DNA of 64,000 nt from Limosilactobacillus panis (GTDB lineage: Bacteria > Bacillota > Bacilli > Lactobacillales > Lactobacillaceae), in assembly GCF_019797825.1 (NCBI RefSeq), contig NZ_CP081855.1, forward strand, positions 1,798,001-1,862,000. The letters run 5' to 3'. The position numbers were made by a program, and so were the translations under genes. This document shows positions 9,068-15,996 of this stretch, piece by piece. Below the pieces are notes generated by a model. The model was not told where the DNA came from. It worked only from the letters and a program-made list of their open reading frames with translations, and made no database searches. Numbering within the stretch: position 1 is the first letter of the stretch; each line of letters begins with the position of its first letter.

Positions 9068-9616
9068 TTACAAAGTGCTGTTAGACATCGAAAGGACTGA
9101 CTGCTTTGCGAATTTGATAAATTCATCAATTGGCACGTCGTAGTTGTTCTTTTGCCACCAATAAAACGCCCCGATGATGGAACCACTAAATACGTACGCC
9201 ATCATCTCCGGGTTATCGGACTTCTGAACGGCTTCGATTACGACATCGTTAGTGCGGCCGCGTTTGCAACGATCTAAGATAACCTGACTAAAGATACGTA
9301 GCATTTCCGTATACAGTGAGCTGTGTGAGTTGCTCGATGCCAGGTGGCGAATGAGGTTCTTGTGATCATTAATGTATAAAACGAATTGCTTAATAATATC
9401 TTCTTCTGATTCGCCTGAATCCACAATCTGACTAATCTGGGCATCCAGCGTCTGCTCAAGGAGATCATACTTATCACTGAAGTAACGGTAAAAACTACTC
9501 CGGTGCAGTAGTGCTTCGTTACAGATTTGGTCAACTGTTAAGTGCTCAAACGAGTTTTTCTCCAAAAGTGTCAACAATGCGTTCTGAAAATCCCGTACTG
9601 TTCGTGTGACCCGCAA
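9068..9616 (-). CDS. TetR/AcrR family transcriptional regulator
   Basis: 182 residues, TTG start with a near-perfect AAGGAGG six to eight bases upstream. The N-terminal HTH is clear: LTVDQICNEALLHRSSFYRYFSDKYDLLEQ (given here in two parts: LTVDQICNEALLHRS and SFYRYFSDKYDLLEQ), residues about 24-53. The C-terminal half is a helical ligand/dimer domain resembling the TetR_C_7/YxaF-like class often paired with YhgE genes. It is transcribed with the downstream YhgE gene (29-base gap) and is the obvious candidate regulator of it. Ligand unknown. Confidence 0.9.
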   Translation of the reverse strand: MRVTRTVRDFQNALLTLLEKNSFEHLTVDQICNEALLHRSSFYRYFSDKYDLLEQTLDAQISQIVDSGESEEDIIKQFVLYINDHKNLIRHLASSNSHSSLYTEMLRIFSQVILDRCKRGRTNDVVIEAVQKSDNPEMMAYVFSGSIIGAFYWWQKNNYDVPIDEFIKFAKQSVLSMSNSTL

Positions 9617-9887
9617 TTTACTCGCCTCCTTGTACCATTATGACAAATTATAGTGTATACCGTATTTTTACAGGACAACAGAGTTAAATGCAAATCATAG
9701 TTCTATGATAAGACAATAATATGTTTTTGCTTCAAACAGTTTCGCAAAATGAGACATTAATTCTGCCTGATAATTTGGGAAAACTTCGCTTCATTTTCAA
9801 TTATAATTTCACGATTGGCCCAGTTCTCTAACCTTTCTATGCTACAATCAAGGTAACAAACAGAATTGATTCTAGGAGGCGGCCACT
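9617..9887. promoter_or_regulatory. Divergent intergenic region between the tetR-like gene and galM
   Basis: AT-rich 271-base gap. On the minus strand a TATAAT -10 (9647-9652) lies about 30 bases before the TTG start of the regulator and is preceded by GTATAC, a short palindrome (9655-9660) that could be part of an operator. For galM, TACAAT about 45 bases before the start is a candidate -10. No clear -35 with 17-base spacing was found for either, so assignments are tentative. Confidence 0.4.
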
Positions 9888-10940
9888 ATGAAAATTGAAA
9901 ATGATAAATTTGGCACTTACCAAGGACAAGATGTTATCAAATATACCCTGACGAATGATAATAACGTCAGCATTAGCGTCCTTAACTTTGCCGGTATCTG
10001 GCAGGCATACATGGTTCCCAACACCCGTGGCGGCCGGGTTAACCTGTTGCTCAGCGCTGACAACATCGACGCTTACGTAAATCCTAACAATGCACCATTA
10101 TACGTTGGCCGGATTATCGGTCGTTTTGGTGGACGGATTGCGAAGGGCCAGTTTGATATTGACGGGGTTGAATACAAGATTCCCGCTAACGAGGGGAATA
10201 ACTCCCTGCACGGTGGGGCAAACGGCCTCAGCCAGCAGTTTTACGATGTTGCCACCAAGCAGGACCAGGATAAGCTCCAGGTCATCCTTACAACAACGAT
10301 TGGTCCAGACACTGATAAACTACCGGGCAACGAGACCGTGACGGTCACCTACACCCTACAAAACGACAACAGCGTCACTATTGACTTTGACGGGAAGACG
10401 GATGCCAAGACTCTTTTCAACCCAACCACCCATGCCTATTGGAACCTCTCTGGTGAAGCTAAGACCATCCAGGGGCACGTCTTAACACTGAACTCCACCT
10501 ACCACCTCGAGCTTGATGACGAAAAACTACCAACGGGGCGGAAGCTGATTAATAAGAATACCCCGTTTGACTTCAGTCACCCAACGGTAATGGGGACCGC
10601 TCTCCAAGAATTGCAGGAGCAAGGTGTTCCTGAGGGCGGCTTTGATGACGTCTTCGTTGTCTTGCCAAGTAACCGGCTTGCCCATGAGCCAGTGGCAACC
10701 CTTATGGATGCCGCTACTGGGCGGAAAATTAAGATGTTCTCTGACCGGAACGGCCTGGTGGTTTACACCGCCAACGGCACGAATGCGGACGGCTTCAACC
10801 GCCCGGCAGGATCGTGGTTTGCAATGGCTATGGAAGGACAAACCCTTCCTGACACTCCTCACCACCTGCAGTTCGGTGACATTTCACTTCGTCCTGGTTA
10901 CCCCCAGCACTACCAAATTCGTTATGAATACTTTGCCTAG
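9888..10940 (+). CDS. galM: Aldose 1-epimerase (mutarotase)
   Basis: 350 residues. It interconverts alpha and beta anomers of galactose/glucose for the Leloir pathway. Family landmarks: GRIIGRFGGRIAKG (about 68-81), the NEGNNSLHGG loop carrying the substrate-binding His (about 100-109), NPTTHAYWNLSG with the catalytic His (about 178-189), and the late QTLPDTPHH region. RBS AGGAGGCGG precedes the ATG. It is followed after 14 bases by the pspC-like gene. No other gal genes are nearby, so it is a stand-alone housekeeping mutarotase here. Confidence 0.93.
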   Translation: MKIENDKFGTYQGQDVIKYTLTNDNNVSISVLNFAGIWQAYMVPNTRGGRVNLLLSADNIDAYVNPNNAPLYVGRIIGRFGGRIAKGQFDIDGVEYKIPANEGNNSLHGGANGLSQQFYDVATKQDQDKLQVILTTTIGPDTDKLPGNETVTVTYTLQNDNSVTIDFDGKTDAKTLFNPTTHAYWNLSGEAKTIQGHVLTLNSTYHLELDDEKLPTGRKLINKNTPFDFSHPTVMGTALQELQEQGVPEGGFDDVFVVLPSNRLAHEPVATLMDAATGRKIKMFSDRNGLVVYTANGTNADGFNRPAGSWFAMAMEGQTLPDTPHHLQFGDISLRPGYPQHYQIRYEYFA

Positions 10941-10954
10941 AGGAGGAAAACAAC

Positions 10955-11191
10955 ATGCATAAGAAGTTAACGAAATCCAAGAACAAGGTCTTTCTTGGTG
11001 TCTGCGGTGGAATTGCCGATTACCTAGGCATGGACGCCACGGTCATTCGCTTAATCGCCATCGTCCTGATTGCCTGCACCGGCTTTTTCCCGTTGACGAT
11101 TATCTACCTCGTTGCGGCCGCCATTATGCCTGATTATCATGGCCCTGCCCACCGAGACGACACTGTCGAAGGTGAATTTAAGGAAAAGTAA
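10955..11191 (+). CDS. PspC domain envelope-stress protein
   Basis: 78 residues forming a single PspC domain: KKLTKSKNKVFLGVCGGIADYLGMD then a hydrophobic segment (about 30-55) ending AAIMPD. PspC-type proteins sense or buffer envelope stress. A strong AGAGGAGG site precedes the ATG and only 14 bases separate it from galM, suggesting co-transcription. Its terminator appears to have been split by the following IS element. Confidence 0.9.
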   Translation: MHKKLTKSKNKVFLGVCGGIADYLGMDATVIRLIAIVLIACTGFFPLTIIYLVAAAIMPDYHGPAHRDDTVEGEFKEK

Positions 11192-11195
11192 TTAG

Positions 11196-13019
11196 TGAAC
11201 TAAAAAACAACCTAAGATTAGGGGCTGTGACATAAGTCCCAAATAATTAATGGAGTTAGATGAAATTTTCGGATTTCATTTAACTCCATTTTCCTTTAAA
11301 ATATTAGTAAAAGAAAAGACATCGACTTGACCGTCGATGCCTCCAAAATACCCTCGAAAGGATACAAAAACATTGGAACCTGATTATAACATGAATCAAC
11401 TTAGTTTGAACATACCTACTGCTTATGAACCTGAGTTAAATCATCCAGCACGTTATATTAATCGGCTGGTTGAAAGCTTAGCGCTGCGGCGACCCAATAT
11501 TATGGGTCGACCAAGAGAGTATGATCCACGAATGCTGTTAAAGTTAGTTTTACTGGCTTACAGCTATGGTATCATTTCCTCTAGGAAAATTGAACGCTTT
11601 GCTCGTGAAAACATTGTTGCGATGTGGTTGACTCAAGAACAGCGCCCAACCTACCGCACCATTGCTCGCTTCATTGTCTCCCAAGAATTGGAAGATATGA
11701 TTCAGAGTAGTTTCAAGGAATTTCATGACTATTTAAAGGCTCAGGGAATGATCGATGAGGCTTCATTCATTGATGGCACTAAGATTTTAGCTAACGCAAA
11801 TAAGTATTCCTTTGTTTGGAAGAAACACACCATTAAGTATCGCAAATTAAACGTTGAAAAGGCTCAAAAACTAATTCGTGAAATTAAGCAAGCAGAAGTT
11901 AAGATTGATGTTGATGAAGATAGCTTTGACATTGATCAACTTGATACGATTATTGCCTTACTTGAACAACGGATTGAAGAGTTAAACCAACGGGTGGCCG
12001 AAACCGCAAAGGTTTCGCCCAATCCGGCCAAGCAGGAACGACGTCATGCCAAAAAGTATCTCCATGCTTTAGACCATTGTCGTCAAAAGCATCTTGAATA
12101 CCAAGCCCAATCGCAGATTGCTGGCCAACGTAATAGCTATTCCAAAACCGATCATGACGCTACTTTTATGCGTTTAAAGGAAGATCCGATGCGTAATGGT
12201 CAAACAAAGCCAGCGTATAATCTTCAAATTATGACTAGCTCACAGTACGTGCTGGGTTATGAACTCATGCAGAACCCAACCGATACTAGAACATTAATCC
12301 CATTCTTATCTCATCTCGCCCAGAACGAAGTTTTGGGGCGAGAAATTGTTGCCGATGCTGGTTACGGATCAGAACGCAATTATAAGTATATCGAAGATGA
12401 GCTATCTGATTGTACAGCTTTAATTCCTTACAGCACCATGATTAAAGAGAATAGCCGTAAGTGGCGTTCTGATGATCGAAAAGTAATGAACTGGGAATAT
12501 CATGAGGCTGATGACTTTTATGTAAACCCACAGGGCGTCCGATTCAACTTTAAACGATACGCATACCGAAATGATAAATACAAATTCCGTCGTGATTTCA
12601 AAGTATATCAAGCAGAGAAGTATGATGAGAATCATCAAATTATTTCTCAGGCATTAACACCACATGGGAACACTAAGTACCTTATGGTGAACCCACAGTG
12701 GGAATATTTTAAGTCGAAAGCTCGCGAGTCGCTTTCAAATTCCAACACTTACTCCCGTCGTAAGTACGATGTAGAGACTGTTTTTGGTAACTTGAAGGCT
12801 TATTTGGGTTTTAAAAGATTCACAGTACGTGGTCTTAAGAAAGCCAAAAGACAAATTGGGATTGCTTTAATGGCATTAAACATGAAGAAAATGGCCGGAA
12901 GGCCGCTCATTTTCTCAAAATATTCAGATAATCAAAAAGCTCCATTCAGAATTTTTGTTAAATTCCGAATGGAGCTTCTGATTCAGAGGCTTTTTGTCAC
13001 AACCCCTTTTTTTAGTTCA
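11196..13019. repeat. Split terminator arms flanking the IS1182 element
   Basis: TGAACTAAAAAA (11196-11207) left of the IS and TTTTTTAGTTCA (13008-13019) right of it are perfect inverted repeats. Together with CAACCTAA...TTA next to the left arm they look like one original bidirectional terminator (A-run, GC stem, T-run) between the convergent pspC gene and the gene at 13032, opened in its loop or right arm by the insertion. Confidence 0.65.
11221..13006 (+). mobile_element. IS1182-family insertion sequence
   Basis: About 1.79 kb. The ends are imperfect inverted repeats: left GGGGCTGTGACATAAGTCCC (11221-11240) and right, read on the minus strand, GGGGTTGTGACAAAAAGCC. The left part carries hairpins (GGAGTTAGATGAAAT pairing with ATTTCATTTAACTCC; CATCGAC/GTCGATG). 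The right part has a hairpin formed by AAGCTCCATTC and GAATGGAGCTT just inside the terminal repeat. It contains a single DDE transposase gene. No target duplication could be assigned with confidence. Confidence 0.88.
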
Positions 13020-13148
13020 TTCTTATTTTATTTATCGTTCATCCCGCTCACGGTAGGCAACCTGGGCCTGAAGGTGGTAGTCGGCGGTCGTCAAAATCGT
13101 GGACCCCCGCCGGCCCGGAATCTTGTTGGGGCCATCAGTTACCAGTAA
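11373..13148 (+). CDS. IS1182 family transposase
   Basis: 591 residues from the TTG at 11373, which has AAAGGA ten bases upstream and gives the usual DYNMNQ start; an ATG at 11337 sits in a hairpin without RBS. DUF772-type N-terminal domain (RPREYDPRMLLKLVLLAYSYG, in parts) is followed by a DDE domain (IDGTKILANANKY; VADAGYGSERNY; late YDVETVFGNLKAYLGFKRF). The frame has no stop inside the element: it passes through the right inverted repeat at 13006 and adds about 46 codons of host sequence antisense to the next gene. Catalytic blocks look intact. Confidence 0.88.
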   Translation: MEPDYNMNQLSLNIPTAYEPELNHPARYINRLVESLALRRPNIMGRPREYDPRMLLKLVLLAYSYGIISSRKIERFARENIVAMWLTQEQRPTYRTIARFIVSQELEDMIQSSFKEFHDYLKAQGMIDEASFIDGTKILANANKYSFVWKKHTIKYRKLNVEKAQKLIREIKQAEVKIDVDEDSFDIDQLDTIIALLEQRIEELNQRVAETAKVSPNPAKQERRHAKKYLHALDHCRQKHLEYQAQSQIAGQRNSYSKTDHDATFMRLKEDPMRNGQTKPAYNLQIMTSSQYVLGYELMQNPTDTRTLIPFLSHLAQNEVLGREIVADAGYGSERNYKYIEDELSDCTALIPYSTMIKENSRKWRSDDRKVMNWEYHEADDFYVNPQGVRFNFKRYAYRNDKYKFRRDFKVYQAEKYDENHQIISQALTPHGNTKYLMVNPQWEYFKSKARESLSNSNTYSRRKYDVETVFGNLKAYLGFKRFTVRGLKKAKRQIGIALMALNMKKMAGRPLIFSKYSDNQKAPFRIFVKFRMELLIQRLFVTTPFFSSFLFYLSFIPLTVGNLGLKVVVGGRQNRGPPPARNLVGAISYQ

Positions 13149-13865
13149 ACCGGCAAGGTAAATGCGGTACTTTTGGTGGGCATCCCGGACATCAGTTAGG
13201 CCAATCCGGATGATGTGACCAACCGCCCGCCGTTCCATCTGGTTAATTCCAATGTAAATTTCCAACCGGTGACGAATCTTGTCGTGGACCAGTTCGAAGT
13301 ATGGCGGCACGGCGTTGGTATTTAAAGCCTGAACCGGCTTACCCGTTTCACTATACTTATCAATTACCTGGTTATCATCGAGGCCATTAAAGTCGTTGGC
13401 AAAGATGCCATTGTCGACCAACTGGTTTACCACTTCTTGGAGGTTATGCTGTTCATAACTATCAATCTTCACAACCGCGGGAATAGTATTGTCACCCGTA
13501 AATAAGCCGTTAGACTGGTTAGCCATTACCTGGGCCAGTTGCTGTTGCCCGTTGTCCTTTGGTTCGGTATTGCCAAACTTCTGTCCCGTAATTTTAGCAA
13601 AACGGGGAGAAAAGTAGTCGAGCTTCGAGGTCCTCCCCAGAAAATAGTAAACAAAGTTCAGGTATAAGAAATAAGTAATCGCAACCATCGCTAAGCAGTA
13701 CAGAAAGGCCCGCATCCAAACGTGGTTTATGAACAGGCGGAAGGTAACGTAAACCAAGTAGATGTCACCAAGGGTCGCGATCCCAATGTAGATCCGACTC
13801 TTTAGCTTCACATCGAGGTTAAAGTAGCTCAGAGATGAATTTATCATATCAAGGAAACTAAACAT
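13032..13865 (-). CDS. Uncharacterised two-TM membrane protein
   Basis: 277 residues. Two hydrophobic segments (about 25-48 and 52-75) are followed by a soluble domain of about 200 residues with no motif I recognise; conserved-looking features include YYFLGRTSKLDYFSP right after TM2 and a basic, Arg-rich C-terminus. AAGGAGGTG precedes the ATG and the upstream secreted-protein gene ends 17 bases before it, so the two form an operon. It resembles an uncharacterised family restricted to lactobacilli (possibly DUF6681, from memory, unverified). Function unknown. The IS1182 element lies just past its 3' end. Confidence 0.7.
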   Translation of the reverse strand: MFSFLDMINSSLSYFNLDVKLKSRIYIGIATLGDIYLVYVTFRLFINHVWMRAFLYCLAMVAITYFLYLNFVYYFLGRTSKLDYFSPRFAKITGQKFGNTEPKDNGQQQLAQVMANQSNGLFTGDNTIPAVVKIDSYEQHNLQEVVNQLVDNGIFANDFNGLDDNQVIDKYSETGKPVQALNTNAVPPYFELVHDKIRHRLEIYIGINQMERRAVGHIIRIGLTDVRDAHQKYRIYLAGLLVTDGPNKIPGRRGSTILTTADYHLQAQVAYRERDER

Positions 13866-13882
13866 GGTAATTCAACACCTCC

Positions 13883-14338
13883 TTATTGGTTACTTTGGGT
13901 TGCAGTACCGGTATTACCACCGGTCGAGCCACCGCTATTACCGCTGCCAGTTCCACCACCGTTATTGGTGCTGTTGGTCTGATTATTTGAGGTCGTCCCG
14001 CCAGTATTATTATTCGTCGACCGGGTGGTGTTGTTATCATTATCGCCGGTATTCCGGGTCGTCGTTTGGTCATCACCGTCCGTCTGGTTGTCGCTATCCG
14101 ACCGTTTCGTTACCGAATTATCGTCCGCAGAATCAGAGTTAGCGTCCTTTTCACTGCTGTTATCCCGGTCGTTATCCGGGTCAATATCACTACTTTGGCG
14201 GACACGGGAAGTTGAGACAATCTTGGCCCCTTCTGTTGTGTGGGTTGCCTTGTTAACAACAACGTTGGTTGCGCCCAAGGCTAGTACTAGTGATACCAAC
14301 GCAAATGGTGTCACCAGTGGTGGTATTTTTGCTGCCAT
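13883..14338 (-). CDS. Secreted or anchored Asn/Thr/Ser/Asp-rich low-complexity protein
   Basis: 151 residues from the ATG at 14338 (AAAGGAG eight bases upstream; a longer frame to 14359 has no RBS). Residues about 5-30 form a signal sequence or membrane anchor, and the remaining 120 residues are low complexity: first acidic (D/N/S/E), then Asn-Thr-Gly-Ser repeats to the C-terminus. No LPxTG or cell-wall binding module is visible. Such tails act as flexible spacers on the cell surface. It is co-transcribed with the two-TM protein 17 bases downstream; I infer a shared envelope role but no function is recognised. Confidence 0.65.
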   Translation of the reverse strand: MAAKIPPLVTPFALVSLVLALGATNVVVNKATHTTEGAKIVSTSRVRQSSDIDPDNDRDNSSEKDANSDSADDNSVTKRSDSDNQTDGDDQTTTRNTGDNDNNTTRSTNNNTGGTTSNNQTNSTNNGGGTGSGNSGGSTGGNTGTATQSNQ

Positions 14339-14413
14339 TTTTGATTCTCCTTTTCTCAAATTATATCTTAACCGATTTTACCCAAAATAAATGTTAAGGA
14401 AAGGTGAAATTTT

Positions 14414-14851
14414 TTATTTCAAATGTCGGGCCCGGCAATCCGCACAAATCCCCCGTAACTCGAAGGTATGTCCGGTAATCTTGGCGCCGGGAAGCTGCTG
14501 CTCATAAAATTGCATGTCTAACGGCGGCATTTTAATTTCTTGCACCCGACCACACACTTCACAAATGAAGTGGTGGTGGTGAGCCACATCGCACCGGTAC
14601 TTGACCTGCATTTGATCATTATGCTGGCGGAGTTCGACCAGCTCTAGTCGTTCAAAGGCCTTGAGGTTCCGGTAAATGGTGTCATGACTAAGGCCGGGAT
14701 AGGCTTTCCGGAGGGCCTGGTCAACTGTCGTAATGTCTTGGTAGTGTTCTGGATCCTTGCTGACTAGGGCCAGCATCATCTCCCGCTGCTTAGTCCAGCG
14801 CATGTGGTTGGCCTTGAGCTTAGCCCGTGCATCACTAATTAACTTTTCCAA
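14414..14851 (-). CDS. Fur family metal/peroxide-responsive repressor
   Basis: About 145 residues. The frame opens at GTG 14860, but AGAGG would be only 1-2 bases from it; TTG at 14851 has proper spacing and is preferred. Winged-helix region (TKQREMMLALVS ... LSHDTIYRNLKAFERLELV) is followed by the dimer domain with HHHHFICEVCGRVQEI and a C-terminal CADCRARH. The two CxxC pairs build the structural zinc site of Fur/PerR/Zur proteins. Sensing metal (Fe, Mn, Zn or peroxide) cannot be decided. A palindrome in the nearby promoter at 15943-15962 is a possible target. Confidence 0.88.
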   Translation of the reverse strand: MEKLISDARAKLKANHMRWTKQREMMLALVSKDPEHYQDITTVDQALRKAYPGLSHDTIYRNLKAFERLELVELRQHNDQMQVKYRCDVAHHHHFICEVCGRVQEIKMPPLDMQFYEQQLPGAKITGHTFELRGICADCRARHLK

Positions 14852-14899
14852 ATCCCCCACACCTCTTTTACTGGAAACTTCATTTTACCACCGAAGAAC

Positions 14900-15466
14900 C
14901 TATACTGACACAATTTTGCCCACCAAATCATCCAGCTGCTCGGCGGTCTGGGTCCAGCCATCGTTGACAATCACGTGGGCGATATGTTCCAAGTAGTGTG
15001 GCAGGTGGAGGTCTCGCTGGTATTCACGACTTTTGAGCCGGGACTGAATTGCCTCTTTTTGGTCACCCCGGCCGGTCATCCGGCGTACCAGAACGTCCAG
15101 CTTGCTGACGGTCAAAAAGATAATCGTCACCCGGTCACCAAGGGCCTGGTGGTAGGTCAGCGCCCCCTTCGTATCAAGGACGATCACGTCAGCACGTCCC
15201 TGCTGCCAGCCCTCTTCAAGGCTCTCCATTGAGGAACCATATTGGGCTTGGTCGTAAGTGACTGACTCCAGCAAGTGGAGCTGGCCCATCGATGTATCAT
15301 CTTCGAAGTGGTAGTCAACCCCGTCGCGTTCACCAGGACGGGGTGCCCGGGTGGTATGAGTAATCACCCGGTGCATACCAAAATGCTTCTGCAGGTAGCT
15401 GGCAACCGTCGTTTTTCCCGAACCGGCCGCACCACAAACGACAAATACCTGGTCCTGATTAGTCAT
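14900..15466 (-). CDS. Guanylate kinase-like nucleotide kinase
   Basis: 188 residues. P-loop GAAGSGKTT at about 12-20, and GMP-binding-like segment THTTRAPRPGERDGVDYHF (about 37-55), where housekeeping Gmk has STRxxRxGExxGxDYxF. Overall it is divergent (lid region RMTGRGDQ), so this is probably a second, specialised guanylate kinase-type enzyme rather than the essential Gmk, which normally sits beside rpoZ. Its ATG overlaps the end of the Nudix gene by 8 bases, so translation is coupled. The substrate is presumably a nucleoside monophosphate. Confidence 0.82.
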   Translation of the reverse strand: MTNQDQVFVVCGAAGSGKTTVASYLQKHFGMHRVITHTTRAPRPGERDGVDYHFEDDTSMGQLHLLESVTYDQAQYGSSMESLEEGWQQGRADVIVLDTKGALTYHQALGDRVTIIFLTVSKLDVLVRRMTGRGDQKEAIQSRLKSREYQRDLHLPHYLEHIAHVIVNDGWTQTAEQLDDLVGKIVSV

Positions 15467-15881
15467 CTTGCTTCGTCAGGTGGTCGTTGACCTGGTCAAG
15501 GAGTTGCTTAAGGTTGTCATAAGTCAGTTGCTTACGGGCATCCTGGTAGTTAAACCAACCGCAGTTCCGGATTTCTTCCGCCTGTAAGTGAATATCTTCA
15601 TTGGCAGTCAGGTCAGCCGTGTAGAGGGTCATCTGCTTATGGTTACCATTTGGCAGGTCGTATTCCGTGTAGACGTAAAAACTCGTGTCAATTGGCAGGG
15701 TTAGTTGGGTCTCTTCCTTTATTTCCCGTTCAGCAGTCTGCTTCAAACTCTCGTTGCCTTCAACGTGGCCCTTGGGGAATCCCCAGAAGTGACCCTTGTT
15801 TTGGCTTTCTAAGAGCAGGTATTCAAGCTGCCCATCCTTTTTACGGTATACTACTGCACCACTCGTTACTTCGATTGCCAT
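15459..15881 (-). CDS. Nudix hydrolase (diadenosine tetraphosphatase-like)
   Basis: 140 residues. The Nudix box runs from G38 to L60: G-x5-E44-x7-R52-E53-I-x-E56-E57-x-Q-L, with the usual late glycine replaced by Gln59 but all metal ligands present. The N-terminal GAVVYRKKDGQLEYLLLES and WGFPKGHVE fit the bis(5'-nucleosyl)-tetraphosphatase (asymmetrical) subgroup, which hydrolyses Ap4A-type alarmones. AAAGGAG precedes the ATG. It is the first gene of a two-gene unit with the guanylate kinase-like gene, with an 8-base overlap. Confidence 0.88.
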   Translation of the reverse strand: MAIEVTSGAVVYRKKDGQLEYLLLESQNKGHFWGFPKGHVEGNESLKQTAEREIKEETQLTLPIDTSFYVYTEYDLPNGNHKQMTLYTADLTANEDIHLQAEEIRNCGWFNYQDARKQLTYDNLKQLLDQVNDHLTKQDD

Positions 15882-15918
15882 ATCAGGTTCTCCTTTAATA
15901 AAAAATTAATTTTTCTCA

Positions 15919-15962
15919 TTGACTTTTAATGTTAGTAGTATGTATCATTATCAGTAATGATA
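15919..15962 (+). promoter_or_regulatory. Promoter with overlapping palindromic operator upstream of the APC permease
   Basis: TTGACT (15919-15924), an 18-base spacer ending in TG, and TATCAT (15943-15948). The -10 is the left arm of a perfect palindrome TATCATTA / TAATGATA (15943-15950 and 15955-15962, 4-base spacer), so a bound repressor would block RNA polymerase. A second, overlapping palindrome is ATTATCA / TGATAAT (15947-15953, 15958-15964). AT-rich half sites of this kind suit a Fur-family protein, and such a gene lies 1.1 kb away, but the spacing differs from a classic 7-1-7 Fur box. Confidence 0.6.
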
Positions 15963-15996
15963 ATTCACATTACATTATAGCAAAGGTGGTTTAAAG

